Assembly (NCBI GenBank): GCA_030068075.1
Contig: CM057836.1
Coordinates: 72,577,788-72,641,787 of the forward strand
DNA length: 64,000 nt
Direction: 5' to 3'
From: Paguma larvata
Taxonomy: Eukaryota > Chordata > Mammalia > Carnivora > Viverridae
Shown here: piece after piece, positions 43,031 to 55,318 of the stretch
How the letters are laid out: each line of letters opens with the position of its first letter
How positions within the stretch are numbered: position 1 is the first letter of the stretch
Notes under the pieces: generated by a model
Seen by the model: the letters and a program-made list of their open reading frames with translations, nothing else
The model's database searches: none
Told to the model about the DNA's origin: nothing
Translations under genes and position numbers: made by a program

Positions 43031-45629
43031 GACAAGAAAGAAAATACCAGTTAAACTTCTCTGCTTTCCAAGGGGCTATTAAGAACACGAGGGGAAAAGG
43101 AAACGTTTTCTTATGCTAGGAAACCTGGCAAATGTTTTATTAAGTGTAATTAATTCTCTGGCACTCCCTCCCGGCACAATGGTCATTATTTGAATAACAG
43201 TAGTGGAGTCTCTTCTATGGTGAGGAAATTTACACTCAGTGACTAGCTAAAAGTGAAGAAAATTCATAGAATTCAAATGAGGGCATTCATGCAGATGGAC
43301 TAATATCTTTTTTTTTTTTTTAGAGAATTTGTTACCGTCCATGGTGATTATAAGATGCCATTTAAACAATGCAGCATTTGACTTAGTCTCAGGTACAGAG
43401 AATGTTTTCAACAACTGTCTTTTGAGTTTATTCCTTATTCTCATTTTTTAGGGTATTCCTTGGATTTTATTGGATTTTTCTTTCTCTGTGCTCTTTCCTA
43501 ATTTTCCCCCACACCTCTTCTCTTCAGCTCTTCTATTCAGACACACCTCGGTTCTGTAAGAGGCGGTGGCCAGTGGTTGGGTTCCCCAGGCTCTTTTGTC
43601 CCAGTTGTCAATCTTCCCAATCTTCTGACCACAAAAGAGGCCATGAGAAAAAAGCCAGAAACTGATACACGAAACCAGTGCCAAGGCCATGGGAGCGTCC
43701 TTTCTCTGGATCGAGCCTCTCCGCACCTGTGACTTTCTTCCTTCTCTTTCTTCCGCACGGTACCTCTTCCTTGACAGGACACTACGGGCCCCACGGATCC
43801 TATCTGTAAATTACAAACGTTGTTGCGTGGGGGCACACAAGTCCCATGCCTACCTTGCCTTAGACACATGAACTATTCTGCGCATGTTATAAAAGGCACC
43901 CGCTTCCTCTGGCAGATCCAGCCCGAGTCTGGATACCTGCTGGCAAGAAAAATGAGATCTGCGTTTCAGCCCCACTTGCGCGGCCGCAGGAAACTTACAA
44001 CAGCACCTGGGCCTGGCCCTCCAGCTCAATGTGCCACTTGTGAGCAGTGAAATCAATTAAAGATGTCCAATCACCATTTTTTAAATTAAATAACAGATTA
44101 GTAAAATGGATCGGGTGCCTCTGGCATAGTAAGTATTATGCTGCTACTCCCCGCGTGTGTCCCCGCGATACAAGGCCGCGGGTGTTTCCTACGGTGGCTG
44201 TAGCTCAGAGGTCGAAAACCCAGCCTGAAGCTGGCCCACCCACGGTGCTCTTTTGAATGCAGTCTGAGAATCACATCTGTCTGTTCTTCATCTCCTCATG
44301 AGTCCTTCACCTGGTCGTTCGGTTCACCGGGGAGACCCAGATTCAAAGGCAAATTTCCTGAAAAGGGGAACCCCCTGACTTCCGTCACACTGGGGGTAAA
44401 TGGCTGCCTGCAGGTGTTCCTGAGAACAGGTTTCAGTAAGGTAGGGAGCGACCATCACCTTCTTGAATGGAGAGGAAGGGAATGGAGACATCTCCACTTA
44501 ACACCACAGTTTTGTCCAGCTCTGGCAGAACTTCTCCCTCCCTCCTACCCCCCTCAGCCCCCTCTCCCCAACGCCAAGCCACTTGTATCTGAAATCGTTA
44601 TGGTGTAAGATGCCAGGGACAATTGAAACTTCTGCCTTATAAGGCCTTGGGTGAACTTGGGGATGGAGTTTCCCAAATGATTCCTGTCCCCCTAACACTG
44701 CAAATGACTGCGGACTGGCTGCAAGTTTCGCTGTCCATCAATGGAAAACATACATCTATGCCGGGGTCCAGTTCCGTGAGCCCAAAATGGCTCCCAACAC
44801 ATCTAGGCAAGGCCGGGGAAGACAGGGGCGTCCCCTATTGAAGGCAGACATTGGATCCCTGCTGAGTGCAGCCAGAGGGGCGAGAACACTCAAGACTGTT
44901 TTCTCAGCCTTATTCTTCCGGCATCAGTATGAGGTTCCAGCTCTAATGATTTCTTCAAGGTAAGAAGAGGCCTTCAAAAATGGCCATAAATATTGCTCCC
45001 AAGAAATGTCTCCCCAGTTCCTGTGAAACGTGAAGGCTTGATTACATCCTGCCTTACTCTGTACAAACAGGGCTGAAAGTACTTGAGAGCAAGGACTTTC
45101 AGCATCGTCTCCCTGCTGTACCCAGCCCACAGCTGGGTTTAGAACGAATATTTCTGGGCGCCTTGTTCCTCGGGTATTTCTTTTCCTTATCTCACTTCCT
45201 CCCTGTTTCTGAGAAAGGCTTGACTGGCAGAGACTGAGCCTGAAAATAGTTTTGCCTCTTTGACGATGCCAAAGAAAGATGTCTCACCTTTCCTGATGCT
45301 ACTTGGCTTACTGCTTCGGGGGGAAACATTTGTTACAGTCTATAGCGGTGCTAATTAGAAACAGTTCAAACTCAGCTGGCCTCCCCCGGCGCTGAATTGC
45401 CTTGCAGGACTTGCTCAGCACTTACGAAAATCGAAGAGGGATCCGGAGAGAAAGAGATTCTGTGGCGACAGCGATGTCAGCTTACTTTCCTGTCTGGATC
45501 TCCCAGCTAAGGCTTAGCCAGCCAGCGGTCCCTTTGCTCGGGGACTAAAATCACTGCTGGATTTGTCAAGAGGAAAAAGTGTCCTAAGTTGCTGAGGGCA
45601 TTAGAGTTTATAGTAAAGTGAGGTAGCTG
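43031..45629. other. Single-copy DNA, about 2.6 kb
   Basis: No repeat family or exon was confidently recognised. A T run lies at 43309-43321. Short GC-rich patches occur at 44150-44200. Confidence 0.4.
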
Positions 45630-45775
45630 TCAATGAATTTACCTATGGGAATCATTTCAATATATACACATCTCTATGTATGTATGTATACATCATCATG
45701 TTGTACACTTCAAATACACACGTTTTTATTTATCAATTATGCCTCAATAGAGCTGGAAAAAAATACATGGAAAAA
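45630..45775 (+). repeat. Old LINE-1 3'-end relic
   Basis: ATCATGTTGTACACTTCAAA, then TTATTTATCAATTATGCCTC, then AATAGAGCTGGAAAAAA is the terminal L1M 3'-UTR pattern ('atgttgtacaccttaaat...tatgtcaattatatctcaataaagctggaaaaaa'). Confidence 0.72.
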
Positions 45776-46070
45776 ACGATTAAGAAATAAAATAATAAAT
45801 AAAAGATACCAAAATATTTCTTTTTTAAAGGGCACACAGATGAAAACTCAAGCATCGCACACCCATGACCTTCGGTGACCGAGACTTAACACACGCCTGC
45901 TGCCAAGAGCATCTCAAGTCCCCGAGGCAGGAAACTACAACGTGAAATTCATCTGGGTGCCAAACTACCCGCTTCCCGCCACGCAAGTGTCATTTCAAGA
46001 GTTTCTACCTTACACTTCAAGGCAACTTACACAAAATCAGTGCTTATTGAAAAAAAATTTTTTTTATTTT

Positions 46071-46304
46071 GAGTAAGAAATCAGAGGTGCCTGGGGTGGC
46101 TCCGTCAGTTAAGCGTCCAACTCTTGATTTTGGCTCAGGTCATGATCTCACGGTTTGTGGGATGGAGCCATTGGTCGGGCTCCACGCTGCCAGTGAGGAG
46201 TCTGCTTGGGATTCTCTGTCTCTGTCTCGCCCTCTGCCCCTCCCCCATTCATGGAAACTCTCTCTCAAAATAAAGAAGTAAACATTAAAAAGAGTAAGAA
46301 ATCA
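46071..46304 (+). mobile_element. SINEC, forward, with exact 13-bp target-site duplication
   Basis: The body is 46084-46291. GAGTAAGAAATCA flanks it at 46071-46083 and 46292-46304. The head TGCCTGGGGTGGCTCCGTCA carries an extra G. The tail is short (AAAATAAAGAAGTAAACATT). Confidence 0.96.
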
Positions 46305-46810
46305 CATTATCAGCTCCGAATTTATCAGACTGTACACATGCAATACATGGAGTTTCCTGGATGTCAATGATGCCTCCATAAATCTGATTTTTCAAAAGTA
46401 ACTCCAATTAGTCCGTTTATAATTGGTTGAGTAAACAATACTTATATTTTCATAAATCAAGCACCCCACTGAAACACAAATCAATTTTGCTCCTGTAACA
46501 AGCACTGCAAAGCATCTGAATGGGAAGGCAACCCTGCGTCCACGCTATGGGGCAGTCAAGCTGCAGAGGAGAAATTAATGCACGCGAAGTTTACTAATAA
46601 CCCAACACATGACGTAATAGGTGCCAAACGAGTGACTCAGACAATACGGGCTATAGGAGCAGTGACTGCGGCCGTAGTCGCTCGGGGGGACCGAGCCGCT
46701 CTGCTGTTTCAGAGACTGGCTGTGCGTTCCTCTCGCAGACCCAACAGCATCACCCATTCGCATCCACCCGCGTGGGCACAGCAGTTTTGGCACCAAGAAA
46801 TAATCCTAGC
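46305..46810. other. Single-copy DNA
   Basis: A faint LINE-1 3'-end resemblance lies near 46320-46390 (CAGACTGTACACATGCAATA). It is too weak to call. Confidence 0.35.
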
Positions 46811-47005
46811 GGGGTGCCTGGGTGGCTCAGCCGTTAAGCCTCGGACTCTTGATTTCAGCTTAGGTCACGGTCTCCCGCAGTTTGTGAGTCGGAGCCCCAT
46901 GTTGGGCTCTGTGCTGACAGCATGGAAACTGCTTGGGATTCTCTGTCTCCCTCTCCCTCTGCCCCTCCCCCACTTGCTCTTTATCTTTCTCAAAATAAAT
47001 AAATA
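46811..47005 (+). mobile_element. SINEC, forward, whose tail runs into a giant polypurine tract
   Basis: GGGGTGCCTGGGTGGCTCAG head, GGGCTCTGTGCTGACAGCAT, a CT-rich middle, then CTCAAAATAAATAAATAG, which continues without a break into (GAAA)n. The right target-site duplication cannot be placed because of the repeat. Confidence 0.94.
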
Positions 47006-47184
47006 GAAAGAAAGAAAAGAAAGAAAGAAAGAAAGAGGGAGGGAGGGAGGAAGGAAGAAAGGGAGAAAGAAAGAGAAAGAAAGAAAGGAAGGAAGGAAGA
47101 GAAAGAAAGAAAGAAAGAAAGAAAGGGAGGGAGGAAGGAAGAAAGGGAGAAAGAAAGAAAGAAAGAAAGATAAAAGAAAGGAAG

Positions 47185-47227
<43 letters not shown>

Positions 47228-47249
47228 AGGAGGGAGAAAGAAAGAGAAA

Positions 47250-47303
<54 letters not shown>

Positions 47304-47325
47304 AGGAGGGAGAAAGAAAGAGAAA

Positions 47326-47374
<49 letters not shown>

Positions 47375-47469
47375 GAAGGAAGGAAGGAAGGAAGGAAGGA
47401 AGGAAGGAAGGAAGGAAGGAAGAAAGAAAGAGCAAGAAAGAAAGGAAGAAAGAAGGAAAAAGAAAGAAC
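47006..47469. repeat. Long (GAAA)n/(GGAA)n polypurine tract
   Basis: About 464 bp of almost uninterrupted purines on the plus strand. The only pyrimidines seen are a T near 47170 and a C near 47432. Units are mainly GAAA with GGAA blocks. Larger units repeat internally: one GGAGGGAGAAAGAAAGAGAA-containing block starts near 47227 and again near 47304. Another, with GGGAGGGAGGAAGGAAGAAA, is near 47041 and again near 47126. Frames of 168-221 codons on the minus strand (Phe/Leu/Ser repeats) are artefacts. Confidence 0.96.
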
Positions 47470-47881
47470 AGCAGCTTCTGGTCTCCCTGGCCTCACCTAC
47501 GGGCCAAGGGAGCAAAACAACTAGAAACATTCTGGAACACAGTAACAGATGAAATGGCTCAAGGAGTCAGTCAGGGCATTAATCACAGGTATAAACACTA
47601 AAGCCAAAACACTAAAACGAAAACCAGATTGGCCTCTATTTCGGTGCATAAAGTCCTACCAGGGCACTCTGAAAACTTCATGACTCGGTTTATAGACAAA
47701 CGGTAACAGGACCGATTTCCAAACGGCAACTTAAAACCCACCTGGCTGAAGTGAAGGATAACTACATTGCCCCAGATACTCGATCACAACTACTTCTTAC
47801 CATGAGACACACCAGGAGAAGCTATAATAAGTACGGGAAGAAAACACCATGTCTCTGACACTTAGAGATGGTAATACTGAT
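47470..47881. other. Single-copy DNA
   Basis: No repeat or exon was recognised. Confidence 0.4.
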
Positions 47882-48130
47882 TGCTACAATTTCTTTTTTT
47901 TTTTATTTAATGTTTATTCATTTTTGAGAGAGAGAGAGAGACAGAGTGCTAGCAGGGGAGGGGCAGAGAGAGAAGGAGACACAGAATCCAAAGCAGGCTC
48001 CAGCCTCTGAGCTGTCAGCACACAGTCCGACGCGGGGCTGGAGGCCACAAACCATGAGATCATGACCTGAGCCGAATTCAGTGGTTTAACCGACTGAGCC
48101 CCCCAGGCGCCCCTGAGTGCTACAATTTCT
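47882..48130 (-). mobile_element. SINEC, reverse, with exact 13-bp target-site duplication
   Basis: The body is 47895-48117. TGCTACAATTTCT flanks it at 47882-47894 and 48118-48130. The target lies immediately upstream of an L2/MIR 3' end. It looks like a young copy. Confidence 0.97.
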
Positions 48131-48195
48131 AGACTCTAACACAGTGCCTGGGACTCAGTATCTAGTCAATGTCTGCTGAATGAGGAACAAATATG
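48131..48195 (+). repeat. L2/MIR 3'-end relic
   Basis: CTAACACAGTGCCTGGGACT, then CAGTATCTAGTCAATGTCTG, then CTGAATGAGGAAC corresponds to 'cctagcacagtgcctggcacatagtaggtgctcaataaatgtttgttgaatgaa'. Confidence 0.68.
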
Positions 48196-51100
48196 CCGTA
48201 TGAGAACTTGAGAGTGTCTAAGAAAACGCTGTTTTACGTGGATCAGCCTGGCTTCCGTTATAAGCACCTTAAGACAACCCTATCTTCTTCCTTATTTTCA
48301 CCAGCTGAAATGTATAAGGGGTTGGAAAGCCTCTATAATACGTATCTTTGTTAAAAGGTTTTTCTTCTCTCCTGAAAAATCCCTCGACAGCAGGATGCCT
48401 AGGGTATGTATGTATGTATGTGTGTATTTCGGAGTGACTGACTTCCGGTCTAATGGCCAAAATGGGCTGTGCTTTATCAGCCTGGGTCTCCGTGTCCTGA
48501 GCATGTCAACAGCCCAGTTTTAATGTTTAACCCTGGGCACCGTAAAAGTGTCACAGAAGCAGGTTTGTGCCTAAAGGGCCGGGACACGCCTCCCTCCATA
48601 TATTAGCACATATTTGGGATATCAAAAGCATCACCTTCTTCTTCATTCTCCCTTTTGGCGGGGGGAGGAGGGGAGAGGGAGAGGCATACAGAGCCCTTTC
48701 TGTCAGCCTGGACACACTAGAATCTCCCAAATTGGAAAGAACAAATCATGCTGCTGGACCTCCTAAGATTACCAGCCCTCACCCCTCACACTCGACAAAG
48801 TCGGTGACCTGGAGAATTGTAAGCCTCCATACCAAACCGCCCCCTTACGATTTGGCTAGCGACATTTTCTTGTTTCTAGAGCAGCCAGCGCTCTAGAGTC
48901 TGTCAAAGCTATAGCTTCAAACCTGTACCCTCACCCTTCACCCCTACACCCTCCTGTTGTTAATCTTTGCATCTATCTCTTTGCCTCTCAACACTCATTA
49001 CAACCTCTCTCAAAGTCCTCTGCTACACAAAGAGATGCTAAATCTCTTCCCGGAACTCACAACATGAAATAAAAGCATGGGAAGGAGGCAGAGCCTAGAT
49101 CTGGGAAATAGACTTGCCCGCCCTTCACTCAAGGAGGACCGCACCTTCGTGTTGCACAGTCGTCTGGCCAGCCCTCTGTCCTAGCGGGCAGGAACCGAGA
49201 TGAAGGAAGGTCAGAGGCCCCACAAGAGCCAATTGACAAACCCACAGCAGGGCCCCCTGTTCACCGGCTCTTGGCAGTCCCCAGTGCCTCAAATCTCTCC
49301 TTCACATGGGCCCCAACTTGCCCATCTTTCAGCCCATCGCCCAGGGTCCACTTCTCCCAGCCCATATGCCCGTGACTATCACAGCCCATACGCCCGTGAG
49401 CTTGACCTTCAGAGCTGCAGTGCTTTCTGCCTATATCACACACTTGGCACTTATCACAAACAGACTTAGATTGTAATAGACGCGCGTTTTATTTTCCCAA
49501 TTGAATTGTGAACCCTGAGGGCCGAATTTTCCCTAGCAAAACCACCTTTCCCATAGACGCACTAAAAAAATGTGTGAATTGATGTAGAAGAAAGATGAAG
49601 TAGGAGCCTGTGCCTCTCCTAGTGTAAGGCTTAGAGGAAAAAGCCTCAATCCCAGTAGAAATGCGTAGTCAGGTTTCCAATACCGTGTTTTTCTTTTGCA
49701 CCTAATACAGGGGCCTGTAGTTTAGTGTTCCCAGCAAGGGGACGGTCTGTGGAAGTCCACGGGCAGATTCTATTGTAGCCCCGTTGCCATTTGCTGCTTG
49801 CATATTTATGACAAATTATCCTTTCGGGATGAAATTTTCCATGACTGGTTTCTCGGATCCAAAATAAGGGTGTTTCTCTCTCTTTTTCTCTCTCTCTCCT
49901 TTTTTTTTTCCTTTTGGAAAATTTGAACAATATCCAGTCAGCCATGTAGAAGTTGGGCATTAGTGAAAACACAATGGCATGTTTTGTCTCTCAAAAAAAT
50001 CAATGTAAGCCTTTCTTTTGCGTGACCAATTAAAACACAACTAAACTTCAAAATGAGAAACCTCCCGCTTGTCTAGGCCTCATCGAGGCTGAACCTTGTC
50101 GCTAATGAGATAGTGCAATGATAACCGAACACAAACCATTGAACTGTGTATCCCTTCGTGTTACTTGCATTAGACTTCACAAATGCCCACAAAGGCAGTC
50201 CGCTCCCCACGACTTCTGAAATTTAAAAATATGCTGCGTTTATGAAACCTCAGCATCCACTGAGGCTGATCGTCGGCGCTGAGAAACGAACGAAGTTCCC
50301 AGATATTCCGGGATAAATGTCTAGACAGTAAGTAATCGAGTTCTCTTGAAGGGAAGAATTTCCTCCAAATACCGGAGAGTTCTCTCCCTTACTGCAGATT
50401 GGTTTGCCTTCGGACTTCTCAATAATAAAACTTCCTCACCGAATACTTGTTTTAATACTCGGGTCGGCTCAAGTTCACTCTGTGCCCTTAAAATCAGAAA
50501 GAAGCTTAGAAATGACCAGTCACCTTAACTAGCACACTCGTTTTGTTTTGTTTTTATTTGGCGAGGGTCGTCGCAAAATGGTTGCAAACTACAGAATTTC
50601 TGTAACAACACTGTACACATCTTCAAACGTGATCCCTCACTCATGTGGCCAAAATTATACAACACACTGAGAACGAACACCAAAATCACCAAAATACGTG
50701 TTAACGTCTTGACTTTAGTGTTTTTTACTTTTTTTTAATTCAAAAGAAAGACATTTTAGGAAACTTAGGCATCACAGAATTCAAAGGCACTGTATTGTAT
50801 ATACTGAACCCATCTGGCTGTAGGTGGGATATTAAAAGTTTTTTTTTAATGCACCCAAATTTCAATACAAAGTATTCGCATACACATACAACCCAAGGAA
50901 ACCAAGAAGCAATAGGTGAGGAAGGCAGGACATAACCAAGACACAGAACTTTCCCCCAGGTCAGTAGATGGCCCTCCACCAGTTTGGTTGATGGGGTCCT
51001 AACAGATTTCTCAGACTCATGTAAAAAAAGGTTGCTATTTACAATGCAGGGGCAGAGAAAAGGGCGGGAAAAGCTCTTGGTACGCAGCTCCTCGTACCTC

Positions 51101-51229
51101 TTCTGAATTTCTCTCGCCGGATTCACCCTTCGATCCTCCTCATCAATCCTACCTCATACAGCCCTGTTTATTCTGAAACAAAATTCCCTGAAGCCGAGCT
51201 AAAGCAGCCACCAAGGACCCAGCACCCGT
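48196..51229. other. About 3 kb of single-copy DNA
   Basis: No transposon relic was recognised. A short (GTAT)n lies at 48403-48428. A 24-bp imperfect tandem duplication lies at 49358-49405. No exon was identified. Confidence 0.42.
49358..49405. repeat. 24-bp tandem duplication
   Basis: Two adjacent units beginning CAGCCCATATGCCCGTGA and CAGCCCATACGCCCGTGA. They differ at a few positions. Confidence 0.8.
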
Positions 51230-52268
51230 AAAGACAATTGCTCCTCTGAATCGCCCACATCCGTAAGTAGCACCCAGAGCCACCCCATTGCTCAAGCCAG
51301 GAAACTAGGTTTCACCCGAGATCCCGGCCCTCGCCACCTCCCCACACTCAGTCCGCCACCAGCTCTAACTTTCACGATCACTGTCAGCCCTGCCCATCCC
51401 CTCCTCGGGGTCGCCAGCATCTCTAACAGGCTCACTAATGACAACGCTCCCTCATTTTTTAATCCCTCTCCTGTCTGTTCTTGAGAATGGTAAAATCCAC
51501 ATCTGATCACGCTAACCTGCAGCTTGAAAATCTTTCCCTGGCTCCCCGGTTACCCTCAGCCAGAGCCCCAACTCACAAACTGCTGTGTACTTAGAGTGGC
51601 CTCTCGTGATTCCAGTATTAAACCCTTTCCTTTTTTTTTTTAATGTTTTATTTATTTTTGAGAGAGACAGAGAGAGTGAGTGGGGAGGGGCAGAGAGAGA
51701 GGGAGACACAGAATCCACAGCAGGCTCCAGGCTCTGAGCTGTCAGCACAGAGCCTGACGCGGGGCTCAAACCTCGAACTGTGAGGTCATAACCTGAGCCG
51801 AAGTCGAACACTTAACTGACGGAGCCACCCGGCATCCCTCCGGGATCAAATCTTAAGGAACGGAGAGAAGAGCGAGGGAGAAGGAAGTAAGGAGTCGGCC
51901 GACAAAACGGATTTCATTCCTCCCCATGCTTCCGAGCCACCCCCCACCCACCACCCTACTTCACAATGCAGCCACACGAAACTATTTTCAGGTTCCCATT
52001 TCAGGTCTCTGCTCAGATGTCACCTTCTCCCAAAAGCCGCCCCCAACCCCACACATCTCGTTCAGCACCCCTTTCAAGGGTCCCGGGGGCAGACATCACA
52101 GAGAGTTTCCTACTACGTAATAATTGCTTCTGTGCTTATCTGCCCCCTATTTGATGTAAGCCCTCTGAGGTCATGGTCTGTATCTATCATCTTCCTGGTT
52201 ATATCCTCAGGGCCTAGCTTGATGTCTGGTACACGGCAGGGGCTCCTAGTGACTTGGTGAATGAATAC
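51230..52268 (+). repeat. L2 LINE relic, interrupted by a SINE
   Basis: Before the SINE: CAAGCCAGGAAACTAGGTTT, CACATCTGATCACGCTAACC and AATCTTTCCCTGGCTCCCCG, the L2 ORF2-3' landmarks 'agccagaaacctgggagtc', 'aaatctgatcacgtcactcc' and 'cagtggctccccat'. After it: CAGGTCTCTGCTCAGATGTC, TAAGCCCTCTGAGGTCATGG and CTTGGTGAATGAATACATGA, the L2 3' end. Both halves are in the same order and orientation, so this is one element. Confidence 0.82.
51631..51838 (-). mobile_element. SINEC, reverse, nested in L2
   Basis: TTTTTTTTTTTAATGTTTTA tail complement, GGGGAGGGGCAGAGAGAGAG, CTGAGCTGTCAGCACAGAGC, ending GGAGCCACCCGGCATCCC. No clear target-site duplication was found. Confidence 0.95.
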
Positions 52269-55200
52269 ATGAACGACCTAGAGAACAGGAAGGAAAAAGG
52301 GAAGGACGGAGAGACTCGATACCTCCCTCCCTGGACAATCAGCGGTGACTGGCCCCAGAGGGGTGGCCGTGTGCTACCCTTCCTCGTACCTCCTCAGAAC
52401 CTGCGGGGAGCTTTTCACAACCTTCTTCACACAGCAACCTTTCATCCCAGTGGAACAATGCGTGCGTCCAGCAAGGAATGCCAAAGGCCACGGTGTCTGC
52501 ACCCACCGGTGCCATGTCGTGGCTTTGCTTTGTGTGGCTCAGAACTGATTTCACGCAGCACCCTCCTTCTCTCCTGCCTTGAACTCAACCTCCCCTCGAG
52601 GCAAAAATACAGTCCTTCCTGATGTCATGCCGAACCGCACGTGCTAAGCGAGCAAAAGGCTCTGCATCGGTTAAGAAATTATCAGAACGTCTCCAATGAT
52701 TTCGTCGCCCTCGTTTTGGTTTTTCAAAATCTCTTTCGCAGCAACCCTTCGGCCACCGGAATGCCTTGTGAGGCCGACAGTGATCAAAATGCACGCCGCC
52801 ACCGGGCCACCCTGCGCAGGTGAGCTGCGAATCGCCAGTGGGGCTGTACGTCCCTCGGAGAAGCAGGGGGCAGGAGGGGCCCCCCGAGACTGGAGAGGAT
52901 TCGGGTGGTGAGTGATCTCCAGTGAAACCATCTTGGGGCTCCACAGCATGCTCAAGGCCCGCAGGAGCTCCCCACTTCAGGAGCGAATGACTTCTCCAAG
53001 ATAAATAACCACAACCGGCATCCATGAGCCGCCATGAGTACAGAGCCGAGACACCACAGCCGTGGGGACAGGCGGAAGCTTCTCGTGTCAGAGCCTGGAG
53101 TGGAGGCAGTGACTGTGAGGAAGAGAAGCCTAATGCTGAAATACTTCCATACCCATGACCAAGATCTGCCCCCTCCTCAGCAACCCTCCACCCCCCTCCC
53201 CCACCCCATTCCTGCCAGCTGCATGGGGCTTCCTGGTGACGGCGGCCTCCCACCGGGGCCCTCCTCGGGCTGAAGGCCAGCTCCCCCCAAACACCCCTAG
53301 GAATGCTGAGTGGTGTGGGCTAACAAGCAGAGAGGCCTGGCCGCTTCTTGCCTGACCTTCGGCCCAACCCCTCCCCCTCCACCCCTCCTCCCAACCGAAG
53401 ATGCAGGGAGATAAGGCGCCCAGTAGAGCAGCCTGCTCTGTGCTCCAAGGAGCCAGCATGGAGGGGACGAAGGGGTGACCGAACCAGGAAATGCACCGCT
53501 ACGTTTCCCCAAACCACACGGACCTTCGAACTCGTCAGACCGGTTTCGCGTTAGCCAATACCCAGAAGAATTTATTAAATGCAACTGTTATGATTCATTT
53601 CGATTCACTCCAGCTCCGAACTGAGGAGTGACAGTGTAATGACAGGATTTATTTCCCCCAGAGCAGTCGCAGTACAAGTGCCTGAGTCAACGATGGAGAA
53701 AAGCACAAAAGCAAAGACCGGCAACCAGCTCCGTGCTCCTCCGCTGTTGGAAAAGGAGGGCGGAGAGGAGTTGAAAGCCTGGTTACGACGATGAGGGTCT
53801 TCCCCATCTGAGGAAACTTTCTGGAAAGGACACGGCTGTCCGTGTCTACAGAGCGCTTTCTCAAGCCGGTCCTATTTTGTTTTGCAATATACAACCTTCC
53901 GGGCTGTTCCGTTTGTTTGGAATGTATGATGAAGTCCAGTCTCCAGAAACCGTCTTTCTCCCTGGGTCAGCCAGCCTCAGAAACTCCCACTTCATCCCTT
54001 CTTTTCCTTCTCCACCATTTAACCAGCATCCAGTCGGAATCGGGGCCATGCCTGGCCTGCGGAATTCTCTGTCCGTTAAGATACCGGATCTCTACAGGCA
54101 TAAGCCAAACCCAAAACTCTGGCTGACGAAAGTGATCCCTTTTGCCATCCCAAACCGTCCAACCACCTGCTTGAGTGAAGCCAAGTGAGCCTGCAGGTTC
54201 ATCGTGACGAAGCCCAGAACACTCAAGAACTGGCCAAGGGCACCAGGAGAGGAGTTTCTGTAGACTCACTGAGGTCTCCCTCCCACCCCCACCCCCCCTC
54301 CTTCCGGCAGTGGCTCCCTCTTTTCAGGAAGCAATCTCTCTTTTCCATTCGACTTTCCATAAAGAAGCTGGAGTTTCATTTTTCCTTGGCTTCCAGTCTG
54401 TGCTTTGGATGGTTCCATAAAATTCCTTAGTAATTGATGGCCTGTTTTTCCTTTCAAGTGGAAAAGCACTACTCCTTCACAGAGGGGAGAGACAAGTGTT
54501 TCGAACGGGAGGCGTGCTAGAAACACGTCCAGTCAGCATGGGTGAGGTGGGGCCTGACCCACTGTCCACGGCCGATGATGAGCCTGGCCCTTGACATAGA
54601 GCATGGTCTCCGTAACAGCCTGGGTACAAGTGAGTGCTTGGTTTTGAAAGATTCCTCTTGACCAGAGGACTTATCTTCCGTCCCCTGTGACTGCCATCCA
54701 AAAACTCCCAAGGCAGGGCTGTCACCCAGATGTCAGCCTCTACAGCACTCTTCTAAAATGCCAGCCCGTATAACTCATTATTATATGTCTCCGCCTCAGC
54801 GAAAATGAGCTTATCAGCCAGAGGAATCCAGGACACTCACTTTAGCCCAGCCTAAGAGGGGGGGTCTCCGGGGCATGAAAACCTGAAGTCCGTCTTTGCC
54901 TCCTGCCCTCCCTCACAGTTTTTGCTGCAAGTCAGCCCCAAAGATCCGATCACGCTCAGGTCGTGGCAAGTAGATTTTCACCATCTTTTCCATTAAACAC
55001 GAGGGGACGGAATATTAAAATATGCCTTCCCAATAGAGTTGATTGGTAGCAGTGACCAAGTAACAGATGATTTCTGAGAAGGAGCGAGAGTTAACTTGCA
55101 CTTGGATGATATTCAGCGTGATCTGAATTGGGAAAGAGGGGGAACCATGGGCTTCTGTCTCGGTCCGTGTAATTCTATACGAACACTCTCAGAAACCATA

Positions 55201-55318
55201 ACATTAGCTTTGCTACTACTTTATAAATGTCGTGGGCCAAAGACAGAACAAAAACTACTACCATATCATTTAGACAATCTTGCTAATGAGGACCCCATTT
55301 GTACCCCTATTTTCACAT
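52269..55318. other. About 3 kb of single-copy DNA, partly GC-rich
   Basis: No transposon relic was recognised. A 222-codon minus-strand frame (52585-53253) lies in the GC-rich part. It has no recognisable domain and is overlapped by other open frames, so I do not call it a gene. C-rich runs lie at 53189-53206 and 54282-54299. Confidence 0.42.

Noticed and set aside
46860..47530. Minus-strand frames of 168-221 codons rich in Phe, Leu and Ser
   Set aside because: They are translations of the polypurine microsatellite in three phases, not proteins.
52585..53253. 222-codon minus-strand open frame
   Set aside because: GC-rich context, no recognisable domain and overlapping frames in other phases. 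Without conservation or transcript data it is not a supportable gene, though it is noted under findings.
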